Origin: Orientallactaga sibirica
Lineage: Eukaryota; Chordata; Mammalia; Rodentia; Dipodidae
Assembly: GCA_036365145.1 (NCBI GenBank)
Contig: JAEOAD010000005.1
Location: 310,001 to 374,000, forward strand
Length of the DNA stretch: 64,000 nt
Reading direction: 5' to 3'
In this document: positions 34,118-45,069 of the stretch, in pieces
Layout: each line of letters starts with the position of its first letter
Numbering within the stretch: the first letter of the stretch is position 1
Program-made: the position numbers and the translations under genes
The notes under the pieces: generated by a model
Told to the model about the DNA's origin: nothing
What the model saw: only the letters and a program-made list of their open reading frames with translations
Databases searched by the model: none

Positions 34118-34305
34118 TTTGTAAAAATTTTATTAGTGAGAAAGAGAAAGAATAAGAATGTGTGTATAGGTACACACCAGGGATTCTTACAGCTAGAAAT
34201 GAATTCCAGATACATGCACCATGTCGTGCATCTGATTTTATGTGGGTACTGTAGACTTGAACCCAGGACCAGTAGGCTTTGCAAGCAAGCACATTTAACC
34301 ACTGA
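34118..34305 (-). mobile_element. tRNA-derived SINE, type I, head deleted
   Basis: TACACACCAGGGATTCTTAC to TTTAACCACTGAACAGG; it runs into a plus-strand SINE 3' fragment at 34,308-34,370 (GGAGGCTCTGGAGTGCCCAT). Confidence 0.8.
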
Positions 34306-34514
34306 ACAGGAGGCTCTGGAGTGCCCATATTTTCTCTCTCTCTCAAATAAATAAACATTTAAAAAATAAAAATAAAATAAAATACTTCAACAGTACTCAA
34401 CACTTTCAAGGTCATCAAATCAAAGAAAGTTGAAGAATCTATCCCAAACAAGAGAAGCCTACACTAACATGACTAATACATTGTGGCTTCTTAACAAAAA
34501 GGGAGACTGCAATT

Positions 34515-34729
34515 TTTTTAAAAACATTTTAAAAATATTTTATTTATTTATTTGAGAGAGAGAAAGAGACACAGAGAGAATGGGCATGCCAGGGCCTCCA
34601 GCCACTGCAAACGAACTCCAGGTGCACGCGCCCCATGTGCATCTGGCTTACGTGGGTCCTGGAGAGTCAAACTGGGATCCTTCGGCTTTGCAGGCAAATG
34701 CCTTAACTACTAAGCTATCTCTCCAGCTC
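34515..34729 (-). mobile_element. tRNA-derived SINE, type I
   Basis: GAATGGGCATGCCAGGGCCT to CTATCTCTCCAGCTC; GACTGCAATT duplicated on both sides. Confidence 0.92.
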
Positions 34730-34822
34730 AAGACTGCAATTCTTAAGTTTACAACAGCTCTAGTACAGAAATTTTATTTTAAAAACCCAAATGCAATGAT
34801 AATTCTATAAAAATAAAAAAGA

Positions 34823-35045
34823 GGGCTGGAGAGATGGCTTAGTGGTTAAGGCACTTGCCTGCAAAGCCAAAGGACCCAGGTTCAACTCCCCAGGACCTAT
34901 GTAAGCAAGATGTACAAGGGGGTGCACACATCTGGAATTCATTTGCAATGGTTGGAGGCCCTGGCACGCCCATTCTCTCTTTCTCTCTCTCTCCCTGCCT
35001 ATTTCTGTATCTCTCTCTCTCAAATAAATAAATAAAAATAAAACA
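34823..35045 (+). mobile_element. tRNA-derived SINE, type I
   Basis: GGGCTGGAGAGATGGCTTAG to CTCTCAAATAAATAAAT. Confidence 0.92.
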
Positions 35046-35098
35046 TTTTGAAAAATAAAAAAGAATTGCTTAAAAAGAATGGTCTAAAAAAGAAATCT

Positions 35099-35310
35099 AG
35101 GGCTGAAGAAATGGCTTAGTGGTTAAGGCGCTTGGCTGTGAAGTCTGAGGATCCAGATTTGAGTCCCCAGTACCCACATAAGCCAGATGTACAAGGTGGC
35201 ATGTGTGTCTAGAGTTTATTTATAGTGGCTAGAGGCCCTGGTGTGCCTATTCTCTGTATATATCTGCTTCTTTTCCTCTCTCAAATAAATAAAAATAAAT
35301 TTAAAAAGAA
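35099..35310 (+). mobile_element. tRNA-derived SINE, type I
   Basis: AGGGCTGAAGAAATGGCTTA to CTCTCAAATAAATAAAAA; AAGAAAT(C/T)TA flanks. Confidence 0.9.
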
Positions 35311-35339
35311 ATTTAATTCTGTGTTTTCCTGCCTGCTAA

Positions 35340-35598
35340 TTTTATTTTATTTTTTTTATTTTTGGAGAGAGACACAGAGAGAGACAGAGAGAGAGAGGGG
35401 GAGACAGATAGAGAATGGGCGCCCAGCAGTCTCTTAGCTGCTGTGAATGAAATCCAGATGCGTGCGCCCCCTTGTGGGCAAGTGTGGCATTGCACCTTGC
35501 GTCACTGCATCTGGCTAAATGTGGGACCTGGAGATTGGAACCGGCGTTCTTAGGCTTAGCAGGCAGGCGCCTTAACCGCTAAGCCATCTCTCCAGCCC
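35340..35598 (-). mobile_element. tRNA-derived SINE, type II
   Basis: GGAGAGAGACACAGAGAGAG, TGTGAATGAAATCCAGATGC, GGGCAAGTGTGGCATTGCAC and head ATCTCTCCAGCCCC; CTGC(C/G)TGCTAATTTTA duplicated. Confidence 0.93.
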
Positions 35599-35627
35599 CT
35601 GCGTGCTAATTTTAAAAGAGCTGCAAG

Positions 35628-35745
35628 TCTGCCGTGGTGGTGCACACCTGTAATCCCAGCTCTTGGGAGACTGCGCTAGAAGAATTTGATTTGAAGTCAG
35701 CTTGGTCTACATATAAGGCCCTGTCTCCGCTCCTCTGTCCACAAA
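35628..35745 (+). mobile_element. B1 SINE, old
   Basis: TGCCGTGGTGGTGCACACCT to GGCCCTGTCTCCGC; ends 35 bp before exon 2. Confidence 0.75.
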
Positions 35746-35779
35746 ACAAACAGAAAACAAGTATTTGTCCTGTTCTTAC

Positions 35780-35850
35780 CTATTCTTTTTTAGTTTGGCT
35801 TCAGCAGATGGCATATTTTCTAAGCAGCTGGGACAATAATGGGAGTCCAC
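35780..35850 (-). CDS. DCTN4: DCTN4 coding exon 2
   Basis: 71 nt encoding VDSHYCPSCLENMPSAEAKL and KKN plus two bases of Arg69. It is entered from acceptor TCCTAG and left by donor GTAAGA. C51 and C54 form the second Cys-x-x-Cys pair. The exon is short and sits between SINE-filled introns of about 3.8 kb (upstream) and 3.7 kb (downstream). Confidence 0.95.
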
Positions 35851-35881
35851 CTAGGAGGAAATCAGAAAAGAAAAAAATTAG

Positions 35882-35966
35882 AGAAGGTCATGGATATAGC
35901 TGGTTGGTTGAATGCTTGCCTAGCATGTAAAAAGCCCTCGGTTTGAAGTACAGCACCAAAATCAAT
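35882..35966 (+). mobile_element. ID SINE, diverged
   Basis: GGTCATGGATATAGCTGGTT, GCTTGCCTAGCATG and GTACAGCACCAAAAT. Confidence 0.55.
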
Positions 35967-35971
35967 CAGTC

Positions 35972-36130
35972 AATCAGATGTGGTAATGCATGCCTTAATC
36001 CTAGTACTCTGTAATTCCAGCAGTTAGGAGGTGGAGGCAGAAGAATCAGAAGTTCAAGATCATCCTCACTTTCATAATAGCAAGTTAGAGCCCAGCTTGA
36101 GTACATGCGATTCTGCCTCAAAACAAACAA
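35972..36130 (+). mobile_element. B1-like SINE, old
   Basis: GATGTGGTAATGCATGCCTT, GAGGTGGAGGCAGAAGAATC, ATTCTGCCTCAAAAC. Confidence 0.7.
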
Positions 36131-36211
36131 CAACCCCCCTCCCCCCAAAAAAAGACAGATAAAGAAACTTAGTTTAACTTGTCAAATAGTAAAATTTATA
36201 ATGTTGTATCT

Positions 36212-36630
36212 CTAGGCTGGAGATGGCTCCTACTTAGGGCGCTTCCTTGCAAAGTCTGACAGCCCAGGTTTGATTTAGCCAGTACCCACATAAAGCCAGA
36301 TACACTAAGTGGCACATGTGTCTGGAGTTCATTTGCAGCAGCAAGAGACCCTGGTGCAAACAGTCTTTCTCTTTTTCTTTCTTTTTTAATTTTAAAAATT
36401 ATTTTATTTATTTATTTATTAAAGACAGACAGAGAGAGACAGAGAATGGGTGCGCCAGGGCCTCTAGCCGCTGCAAATGAACTCCAGACACATGCACCAC
36501 CATGAGCATCTGGCTTACATGGGACCTGGAGAATTGAACCTGGGTCCTCAGGCTTCGCAGGCAAGCGCCTTAACTGCTAAGCCATCTCTCCAGCCCTCTT
36601 TCTCTCTGCAAATAAAATAAAAAGCTAAAT
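36212..36630 (+). mobile_element. tRNA-derived SINE, type I, split by another SINE
   Basis: Head and body at 36,212-36,385, tail TCTCTCTGCAAATAAAATAA at 36,598-36,630. The inserted minus copy fills 36,388-36,596. Confidence 0.88.
36388..36596 (-). mobile_element. tRNA-derived SINE, type I, nested
   Basis: GAATGGGTGCGCCAGGGCCT to ATCTCTCCAGCCC; CTTTCTCT duplicated around it. Confidence 0.9.
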
Positions 36631-37021
36631 AAAAAAATATTTTTAAATGTCGTATCTCAGCAGGTAAGAAATTATTGACCTGGAAAAAAATCGGAAATAT
36701 TTTCAGCTTAGCTGTTTGTTTTATTAGTTCTTTGGGTTTAAAACAAAATCCTACTTTTCCCTTCTGGTATTTCCTGTTCCCTATCATCAGAATTTCATGT
36801 GTCAACACTTGCCTAGTTTAGTTTCCAGGTTTCCAACTGAAGAACTCTATGATCTAATGAACAGATTAATAATCCAAATGTAAAGTTGTGATCAATATTC
36901 TCCAGTATCTGAATACAATAATTTGACAATACTTTTGGTAAGGGAGATTAAAGAAAACATGTTTACTAAGCATATGTTTAAAAGTACCTAGCTACAGCCA
37001 AACAATTAGAGATTTAAAAAA

Positions 37022-37125
37022 AATTTAATAGCAGAATTTTATTGCTTCATAGACTCAAAGGCCAGAAGTTGGAGATCAAACTGGTCACCAGGGTGGGCTC
37101 TTTCTGAGGGGTTAGATATTTTTAA
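37022..37125 (-). mobile_element. MLT1-like LTR fragment
   Basis: ATTTTATTGCTTCATAGACT and GGCCAGAAGTTGGAGATCAA resemble the reverse complement of the 3' end of MLT1 LTRs. Short and diverged. Confidence 0.4.
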
Positions 37126-37311
37126 ATAGCAAGCTGAACAGGTGGGTAATTTTATTCAACTTAAGACAGTCTAAAAATTAAATGCACTGTATTTTCAAAA
37201 GTATAAATATTTTCTTTACTGTAGGTGGTTTCTACTTGATAATTATAATAGTTATCTGCAGATAGATATTTATAGATATTTACTTAATCATAGATACTAT
37301 GTTGGGAACTG

Positions 37312-37312
<1 letters not shown>

Positions 37313-37340
<28 letters not shown>
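37313..37340 (+). repeat. T28 homopolymer
   Basis: Pure T run in intron 1, left of an antisense B1. Confidence 0.95.
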
Positions 37341-37345
<5 letters not shown>

Positions 37346-37367
37346 GAGACTAATTCTTCTTCTTATT

Positions 37368-37516
37368 TTCTTTTGGTTTTTCAAGGTAGGGTCTCCTACT
37401 AGCCCAGGCTGACCTGGAATTCACTATGTAGTCTGAAGCTGGCCTCCAACTCACAGGGATGCTCCTACTGCTGTCTCTCAATTGTTGGGATTAAAGGTGT
37501 GCACCACTATTCCCCA
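37368..37516 (-). mobile_element. B1 SINE
   Basis: TTTTGGTTTTTCAAGGTAGG to CACCACTATTCCCCATC. Confidence 0.88.
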
Positions 37517-37519
37517 TCT

Positions 37520-38205
37520 GCTACTCATTTTAAATGATGAATAAAGTTGCTACTCAACATAAAAATAATTAACTAATTTTTGTACTGACACATCATAAAT
37601 GGCAAAATACAATCCATTTCTTTTTGTTCCTTTTCCAAATTCTGTTTGTCCCTTAATATTCAGCTTTAGACTCAGATTTCCCATTAGAACTTTCTGGACT
37701 GCTCCAGCCCTCAATAGTCCCATCATTTTCAAATTCTAACGGACATCACATCACAGGTACACACCAAGCTGTAAACAATGCTGACATAGACTGAAAGTTT
37801 GGATTAATGAGATCCTCAGAGATCATGGAGACTGAGCTCCCTAATAACTACCACAGGATGTGGTCCAGTAAGTTCTGAGAATGGCGCTGCTGCAAAAGAG
37901 GCACATCTAAAAGAGATAGGACCTGCAAGAGAGATACACAAAGTACTAGTGCAAAAATGTAAGGTAAATATGGCATTGATTTTTTTTTTTGTTGTTCCTT
38001 GGTTTCCTTGACTGCTTACATTTTGAAAAACATCTCCAAAAAAGTAAGTATTAACATGTAAAATGGTTTACAGTATACGGCATGTTTTCATATGCATTTT
38101 AACAGTCCAGGAATATTTAACAAAAGTCTCTGACTCAGGCTTTAATTCAAATCCTCATCTTCCCTCACACATGCAAATGATACTATGCAGCCTACAGAAA
38201 ATGCT
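37520..38205 (+). other. Intron 1 segment, nothing recognised
   Basis: About 690 bp of unique sequence. No exon-like or repeat-like match. Confidence 0.5.
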
Positions 38206-38207
38206 TG

Positions 38208-38358
38208 CTTCTTTACTTGTAAAGACAGAGTTTCACAATGCATTCCAGGCCATCCTAGAACTCACTGTGTTGTATAGCCTAGACTATGGTGTCCTCAAAC
38301 TCCACTCCTCTTGCCTCAGCTTCCTTAGTCCTGGGATTACAGGTACGAGTCACCAGCC
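38208..38358 (-). mobile_element. B1 SINE, old
   Basis: GTAAAGACAGAGTTTCACAA to ACGAGTCACCAGCC. Confidence 0.72.
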
Positions 38359-38374
38359 TTTTCTTTCTCCTCCT

Positions 38375-38511
38375 CCTCCTCTTTTTTGAGGTAGGCCAGG
38401 CTGACCTGGAATTCACTATGTAGTCTCAGGGTGGCCTTGAACTCAAGGTGATCCTCCTACCTTTGCCTTCTGAGTGCTGGGATTAAAGGCATATGCCACC
38501 ACGCCTAACCT
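38375..38511 (-). mobile_element. B1 SINE
   Basis: CTTTTTTGAGGTAGGCCAGG (the TCTCACTCTAGCC step is deleted) to CCACCACGCCTAACC. Confidence 0.88.
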
Positions 38512-38516
38512 TTAAA

Positions 38517-38680
38517 AATTTTTATGTTTGTATGTATGTCTGTTTGTGTTTGCACGTGTGTCTCTTACTGCTGCAAATGAACTTTATGTGTTCTGCTTAC
38601 ATGGGTGGCTTGTGAATTAAATTCTGGCTAGCCCTCTGCAAGCCAGTGCCTTTAACCACTTAATCATCTTTCCAGCGCCA
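38517..38680 (-). mobile_element. tRNA-derived SINE, old
   Basis: CTTACTGCTGCAAATGAACT to TAATCATCTTTCCAGCGCC. Confidence 0.75.
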
Positions 38681-38709
38681 GCTCTTTTTATTTCTTCTAA
38701 GAGGTTCAG

Positions 38710-38862
38710 CTTCAATAGCTGAGCACCATGGACAAAGCCTGCAATCCCATCACCTGGGAGATGGAGGCAGGAGGATCAGTAGTTCAAGGCTGGCACTGGC
38801 TACTATCGTGAGTGTGGCCAGCCTGGACTAAATATGCCTATGTCTCCACCCCTGCACCCCTC
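38710..38862 (+). mobile_element. B1 SINE, old
   Basis: TAGCTGAGCACCATGGACAA to TATGCCTATGTCTCCACC. Confidence 0.7.
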
Positions 38863-38904
38863 CAAACAAACAACCTTTCCTCACAGCATCCAACGTTATC
38901 TTCT

Positions 38905-39036
38905 GTTTTTGGTTTTTCGAGGTATAGTTTAGCTCTAGCCCAGGCTGACCTGGAATTCACTCTGTAGTTTCAGGGTGGCCTCGAACCTCAGCCTCCCGAG
39001 TGCTGGGATTAAAGGTGTGTGCCACAACGCCTGGCC
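38905..39036 (-). mobile_element. B1 SINE
   Basis: GGTTTTTCGAGGTATAGTTT to GCCACAACGCCTGGCC, short internal deletion. The last SINE before the DCTN4 promoter. Confidence 0.9.
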
Positions 39037-39551
39037 CCTTACTCGTCTTTTAATCTCTAAAGTGTGCTGGATAAACGAGTGATGTCAAAGCTGCAGACGT
39101 TTTGGGACTTTGTTATTAGATGCTTGTTTTTGACTGCCGGGGGTGTTTGGGAGCAGTACCATTTCACCGACCACCTAGTGCCTGTGACGCGCGCTTCTTT
39201 CCCGACAGTTGATCCACCATCATCTTTTTCTGCTGTGGGCCTTGGCCTGGACTGAAAGATGTTTGATGGAGGCCCAAAGTAGGGTTAGACCTTCCCAGAA
39301 AGAAGAGCCATGATTGAGAACACCGCCCTCCTCCTGGACAGACAGTTATCTCAGCGTGCCCCCCGCGCCGCCCACGCTCAGGACGCCCCGCAGGAACTTA
39401 AATACTGCAAATCTGTGTAACTAGAGGGGCTCTAGAACAAGACGACCCCTTCAACAGCACCCGGGCCGCCGCTGTCTCAAGTGACAGGCTGTCAGCAAAT
39501 TAAATCGCAAGCCACACTGAATGGCAGGAGATTTGGCCAATCAGCAAGCTA

Positions 39552-39860
<309 letters not shown>

Positions 39861-40439
39861 TTCTCTACGTCTGTCCACGTAGACGTTGGCGTAAGATTTC
39901 CGACACGGTAGGGCTTTGCGACAGTTGAAACGTAAAGTAGGTGGGACCCCTACCCCCACCCTTCCGTCACACTCTGCAGGTCCCTGGGCGTTTAGGCTCT
40001 GGCTCAGGGGTTCCTTGCTCTGAAGGGAAGAGCTCCTGTTTTCTTCGTGTCCCCACCTTTCAGGACGCATGGAGGGTCTAAAGGAACAGGTTCCACGGGA
40101 ACTGGAAGGCTAACTCTTCCGACAGTCTTACTAGAAGGCTTGATCTTTTTCCCCAGGAAACATGCGCATCATTTCATTTACTTAGTAAGCTCCTCCACGC
40201 AGTAGCCGTATCTCACTTCTAAGTTTTTAGTTAGCGTTGGATTTAAATCTATAGTGTGTGCATTCAATATCAATAAACAAATCAATGAATGAACCATGTT
40301 GGCAGTTAGCTGTATTTTTCTGTTTAATGCTTAGGTAAGTAAGACAATTGAAATGCCCAGCACTCGTGTCCTGTATTCTTGCATGTCTTTTCATTTCGTT
40401 TAAATATGTAAGTATGTGTCTGACATTACAGCAGGAGAT

Positions 40440-40650
40440 GGGAACAGAAATATTCACACTCATTGAGAACTTGCTAAGTGCAGGAAACTCACAACTTTAT
40501 ATTCATTGTTTCATTTAATTCTCACAGAACTCCAAAAGGTAGGTTAAGAGCATTATTTCAATGTCACAGAACAGGAAACTTGGGCTCCAGAAAATGAGTT
40601 TATCTAAGGTTTCATAGGTAAAGGTCAAGTCTGTTCTGTCTTGGAGCTTG
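40440..40650 (+). mobile_element. MIR element upstream of DCTN4
   Basis: CATTGAGAACTTGCTAAGTG, TTCATTTAATTCTCACAGAA, then AACAGGAAACTTGGG follow the MIR consensus order. Confidence 0.75.
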
Positions 40651-40779
40651 CACAGAACCTTATATATAATCCATCCAGCATATTTTCACATACACAATGA
40701 TGATAATAATACCTTATGTTTACACATTGCTTTCAATTTATATAGTACTTCATATATATTATCTCACACTTAAATTTTT

Positions 40780-40975
40780 TTTTCTTTAGAGATAGGGACT
40801 CATTCTAGCCCAGGCTAACCTGGAACTCAAGTGGTGGTGCACACCTTTAATCACACCACTCAGGAGGCAGAGGTAAGAGGATCACTGTGAGTGTGAGGCC
40901 AGCCTGAGCTACAGAGTGAGCTACAAAGTGAGTTCCAGGTTAGCCTAGGCTAGAGCAAGACCCTACCTCAAAAAA
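40780..40975. mobile_element. Head-to-head B1 pair forming an inverted repeat
   Basis: A 48-bp antisense B1 end (TTTAGAGATAGGGACTCATT to ACCTGGAACTC) is joined directly to a plus-strand B1 (GTGGTGGTGCACACC to ACCCTACCTC). The outer arms are complementary, so transcripts would fold into a hairpin. Confidence 0.8.
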
Positions 40976-40981
40976 TTAATT

Positions 40982-41058
40982 TTATTTATTTGTGCATGTG
41001 TGTGTGCACCAGGGTCTCTTGCTGAGTTATGTGGGTGCTGGGGAAATGAACTGTAGCA
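40982..41058 (-). mobile_element. tRNA-derived SINE fragment
   Basis: GTGTGTGCACCAGGGTCTCT to GGGGAAATGAACTG, both ends missing. Confidence 0.65.
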
Positions 41059-41059
41059 G

Positions 41060-41170
41060 ACAGCTTCAGTTCCACTGAGATGAACTTCCAGACCAAGCAT
41101 AGTCATGGAGGAAGGGATTTATTGAAGCTTACAGATCCAGGGGAGGTTCCATAATGGCAGAAGAAGCTGT
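41060..41170 (-). mobile_element. Dispersed repeat (same family as 27.5 kb), fragment
   Basis: Contains ATTGAAGCTTACAGATCCAG and CATAATGGCAGAAGAAGC, complementary to the 27.5-kb copy. Its left part is cut off by a type II SINE at 41,183. Confidence 0.6.
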
Positions 41171-41182
41171 CCTGCTCTTTCT

Positions 41183-41446
41183 TTTTAATTTTTATTATTA
41201 TTTTATTTATTTATTTTTTTGGAGAGAGACACAGAGAGAGAAAGGGAGACAGATAGAGATGGGCGGGCCAGCAGTCTCTCAGCTGCTGTGAACAAAATCC
41301 AGATGTGTGTGCCCCTTGTGGTCAAGTGCAGCATTGTGCCCTTGCGTTACTTTGCATCTGGCTAAACGTGGGACCTGGAGACTGGAAACGGGTTCATAGG
41401 CTTAGCAGGCAGGTGCCTTAACCACTAAGCCATCTCGCCAGCCCTG
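41183..41446 (-). mobile_element. tRNA-derived SINE, type II
   Basis: GGAGAGAGACACAGAGAGAG, TGTGAACAAAATCCAGATGT, TGGTCAAGTGCAGCATTGTG; GTCCTGCTCTTT duplicated at both ends. Confidence 0.93.
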
Positions 41447-41459
41447 TCCTGCTCTTTTT

Positions 41460-41672
41460 TTTTTTTTTTAAAAAAACATTTTATTTTTATTTATTTATTA
41501 GAGACAGAAGGGGAGAGAGAGTGGACGTGCCAAGGCCTCTAGCCATTGCAAATGAACTCCATTTGCATGCGCCACCATGTGCATCTGGCTTACGTGGGAC
41601 CTGGAGAATTGAACCAGGGTCCTTAGGATTTTCAGGCATGTGCCTTAACAGCCAAGCCATCTCTCCAGCCCT
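41460..41672 (-). mobile_element. tRNA-derived SINE, type I
   Basis: GTGGACGTGCCAAGGCCTCT to ATCTCTCCAGCCCT. Borders the unidentified 1.1-kb insert. Confidence 0.9.
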
Positions 41673-41690
41673 GAATCTATAATTTTTTTT

Positions 41691-42785
41691 GGATATTTAA
41701 ATAAAAATTTTACATTTTATCAAATCAGCAAATATAACCACATGAGTATTGTTATTAGCAAAAGTGGTGATATTGATGGTAAAAAATAAAAGAAAGGAAA
41801 ATGCACCTCAAACCAGAATGCCATAACAAGTTTCATGGAAGCTGCGTTTTATTTGAAAATCCACCCATTTTGCTAACATACATTTTAATATTGTAAACAA
41901 AATTGAATTTGCAGATACAATGCAACAAGTATGCTTAAACTCATGTTCAGAATTGCTTTCCTACAATGAACTGTCCTTCTTAAGGCCCCTCTCAACCTGA
42001 GCAATAAGATGTATTTACATGAAGCACTGATCAACAGTGCAGTTGAATTTTTCATTAGCTGGACTCTTAGCTAGACATTGACTTTAAAGATACTATTTCC
42101 CCTTATTTAAAAGGTGCATGATCATAACATGGCAGAAGCCAAATACAAAGTTCAAGGATTTTTGTCCCCCCGCTTCCCCATAACACCTCCTAAAGTTTTA
42201 ATGAAAAGAAGAAAAGTCTTGAAATGAAAGCAATTCCTCACATTCATTTTGGAAAGGCCTAATATCAAATGGAAACAATGACATGCCAAGCACAAGCAGT
42301 AAAGAGCCCTTCCATTGCACTAATGCTCCCTCCTAAATGTAGTGCTTGTCCTAGTCAGAGAATTGTTCCCTTGCAAAATCCTAGGCACAGAATTGAGTAC
42401 AAGGATTAATGCATTTATAATGCCTCTCTAAATTCCAGAGGGACTGAGAATTCTTAAGAGATTCAGAACCATGGACTTGCTTTAAACTATTTAGTACTCT
42501 GTATGTCAGCTGAAAAGCATTCTGAATCAGATTCATTCTTGTGGATAAAAATCAAACATACTGTGAACATCCATACTCATTCTCAAAAGGAGGTTTAATA
42601 CAATATTAATATTATGTAAAATTGATAATCATAAATAAATACAAATACTTAAGGAATGTCTACTGCAAACTGAATATAAATTTTTTAAAAAGAAGAGTTA
42701 ATTTCAGAAATGATTTCTATATTTTTCCAGTCCAGTCCTCAAAAATACAGAAACTGTAACTGAAATTAACTATTTTTAAAAAAAA
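41691..42785. mobile_element. 1.1-kb unidentified insert flanked by a 15-bp duplication
   Basis: ATCTATAATTTTTTT occurs at 41,675-41,689 and again at 42,786-42,800, immediately left of the L1 fragment. Between them are 1,095 bp of AT-rich sequence free of recognised SINEs and without an open frame of 60 codons. A nine-base A run precedes the right copy and a short T run follows the left one, so orientation is unresolved. It could be a retrocopy of an mRNA 3' UTR or an unfamiliar L1 part. Confidence 0.45.
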
Positions 42786-42787
42786 AT

Positions 42788-44345
42788 CTATAATTTTTTT
42801 GATTTGTTCAATGTCTCACTTATCATTCAGCAGTGTACTATTTAGTTTCCATGATTTTATGTATGCTCTATAGGTTTTTTTGTTGTTGATTTGTAGTTTA
42901 ATCCCACTGTGATCAGATAGAGTACAAGGAATTATTTTAATTTTCCTGTATTTGTTAAGATTTGCTTTGTGTTCCTCATATGTAAGGTCTGTTTTAGAGA
43001 ATGTTCCATGTGCTACTGAAAAGAATGTGTATTTTGCAGCATTTGGATGAAATGTTCTGTAGACATCTGTTAGGTCCATTTGTTCTATGACCACATTTAA
43101 TCCAAATGCTCCTCTGTTTATTTTTTGCTGGGATGACCTGACAATTTATGAGAGTAGGGTATTGAAGTCACCCACTACAATTGTGCGTGGTGTTGTCTCT
43201 GACCATAAGTCTAATAGCATTTGTTTGATGAAATTGGGAGTACCCATGTTAGGTGCGTATATGTTTGGGATTATAATGTTCTCCTGTTGAATTGTTCCTT
43301 TAATCAATATAAACTGACCTGCTTTATCTTTCCAAACTAATGTTGGTTTGAAGTCTATCCTGTCAGATATTAGGCTAGCAACATCTGCTTGTTTTCTAGG
43401 CCCATTTGCTTGAAATACCATTTTCCATCATTTCACCCTAAGATAGTGCCTGTCTTTGGAGAGGTGTGTTTCTTGGAGGCAACAAACAGAAGGATATTGC
43501 CTTTTAATCCAGTCTGCAAGCCTGTGTCTTTTGGTTGGGGCACTGAGGCCATTGATACTAAGAGTTACTATTGAAAGGTGTAAATTTATTCTTGCCATTC
43601 TTGTTTTGTAGTGCTTACTGTTTTTCCTTTACTCTTTGGTATTTACTATTATTTGACTATGATTTATTTTTTCCTATTTCCTCATGTGTGTGTTTTCCTT
43701 TCTCTTTAGCATGAAGGATCCCTTCAACTATTTTCTGTAGAGCTGGCTTAGTGGTCATGCATTCCATTAGCCTGTTTTTGTTGTGACATGTCCTTATTTC
43801 TCTGTCAATTTCATTGGATAGCTTTGCTGGATAAAGTAATCTTGGTTGACAGTTGTTATCTTTCAGAACTTGGAATATATCATTCCAAGTTCTTCTTATT
43901 TTAAAAAGTTTGTGTTGAGTAATCTGCTGTTATCCTGATGGGCTTAACTTTAAAAATTACTTGACTTTTCTGTTTTCAATATATTTCCTTTGGTTTGTGT
44001 TTTTAGTAGTTTAATTGTAATATGGCGAGGGCAGGTTCCTGTGTTCTCCTTCAGGAGTTTTTCTTTTTTTTTTTTTGGTTTTTCGAGGTAGGGTCTCACT
44101 CTGGTCCAGGCTGACCTGGAATTCACTACGTATTCTCAGGGTGGCCTCGAACTCTCGGCAGTCCTCCTACCTCTGCCTCCCAAGTGCTGGGATTAAAGGC
44201 ATGTGCCACCACGCCCGGCACCTTCAGGAGTTTTTCTTCTTTGATTTATTTGAGCATAGTTACAATCATTCTTTTAAAATCTTTGTCAGGCATTTTATCT
44301 AAATCAGTCTCACTGGAGGTCATTACTGATGGATTTATAATTTTT
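42788..44345 (-). mobile_element. L1 fragment: ORF1 end, spacer, ORF2 endonuclease region
   Basis: Read on the minus strand, 44,340-43,690 resembles the C-terminal domain of L1 ORF1 (motif TKPALQKIVEGIL near 43,755-43,727), 43,690-43,600 is the spacer, and 43,590-42,816 is the start of ORF2, the apurinic endonuclease (motifs RHRLADWIKRQ, LQETHL, NIYAPN, VVGDFN, DLTDVYRTFHP, SDHSGIKL). An in-frame stop and a frame change interrupt it, and the reverse transcriptase is absent. The element is truncated at both ends. A B1 is inserted at 44,066-44,219. Confidence 0.88.
44066..44219 (-). mobile_element. B1 SINE inserted in the L1 fragment
   Basis: Complete antisense B1 with a T run and GGTTTTTCGAGGTAGGGTC start. 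The L1 sequence CCTTCAGGAGTTTTTCTT is duplicated on both sides (about 44,049 and 44,220), a clear target-site duplication. Confidence 0.92.
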
Positions 44346-44361
44346 GGTGGAATCATATCAC

Positions 44362-44410
44362 AGTGATCCTCCTATCTCAGCTTCTCAAGGGCTACGGTTA
44401 AAGGTGTAAC
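44362..44410 (-). mobile_element. B1 SINE fragment
   Basis: CAGTGATCCTCCTATCTCAG to GGTTAAAGGTGTAACC, 3' end only. Confidence 0.6.
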
Positions 44411-45069
44411 CCCCTCCCCCGCCAGTTTATTACCTTCAATTTAAAACTTATCTTCCTTCTAAAGCATGGATTCTGTGAGTGTCTGGAAAAGGGCCTGAAC
44501 CAGAGTAGGCACATAGAACATTTTGTATGATGATTTTTATATGTGAACATTTATTCCATGCACAGGTTACTAAATTTGCTAACATTATCTGATAAGTTAC
44601 ATATACACAACTGCCCATTAGAGGGTAGAGAGGGAAAAGGAGGGAAGGAAAGGAGAGGGAGTGAGGAGGAGAGAGGGAGAGAGAAGAGAAAGAGAGAATC
44701 AAATCAGTTTTACTTTTTCCCAGTTCCCTTTTCCAACAGAAAGCCTGGCTACCTCTGCTTAGACAGACTGAGTTTCCATTTTAGTCACCAGCAGTGGAAT
44801 TTCCAGTGTGTAGATGGCAACCAGCATGGGCCTTAGGCAGTTGTGAGATACAGGCTTGAACAAAGGAGCAGAAGGAGATACAGGCCTGGGCAGACACCTC
44901 GCTTGGTTTACAATGCTCACAGTGCCAGCTTCTTCAGTGGCATTTGGCTGCTGCACAGAGACAGTAGCTGCTTTGGCCTCTAGATTGGAATTGACAGATG
45001 CCCACTGTAGTCTCCTAGTACAGCAGCTGGATATGATAATGTGAGCTATCAAGATTGTACTGCAAATAC

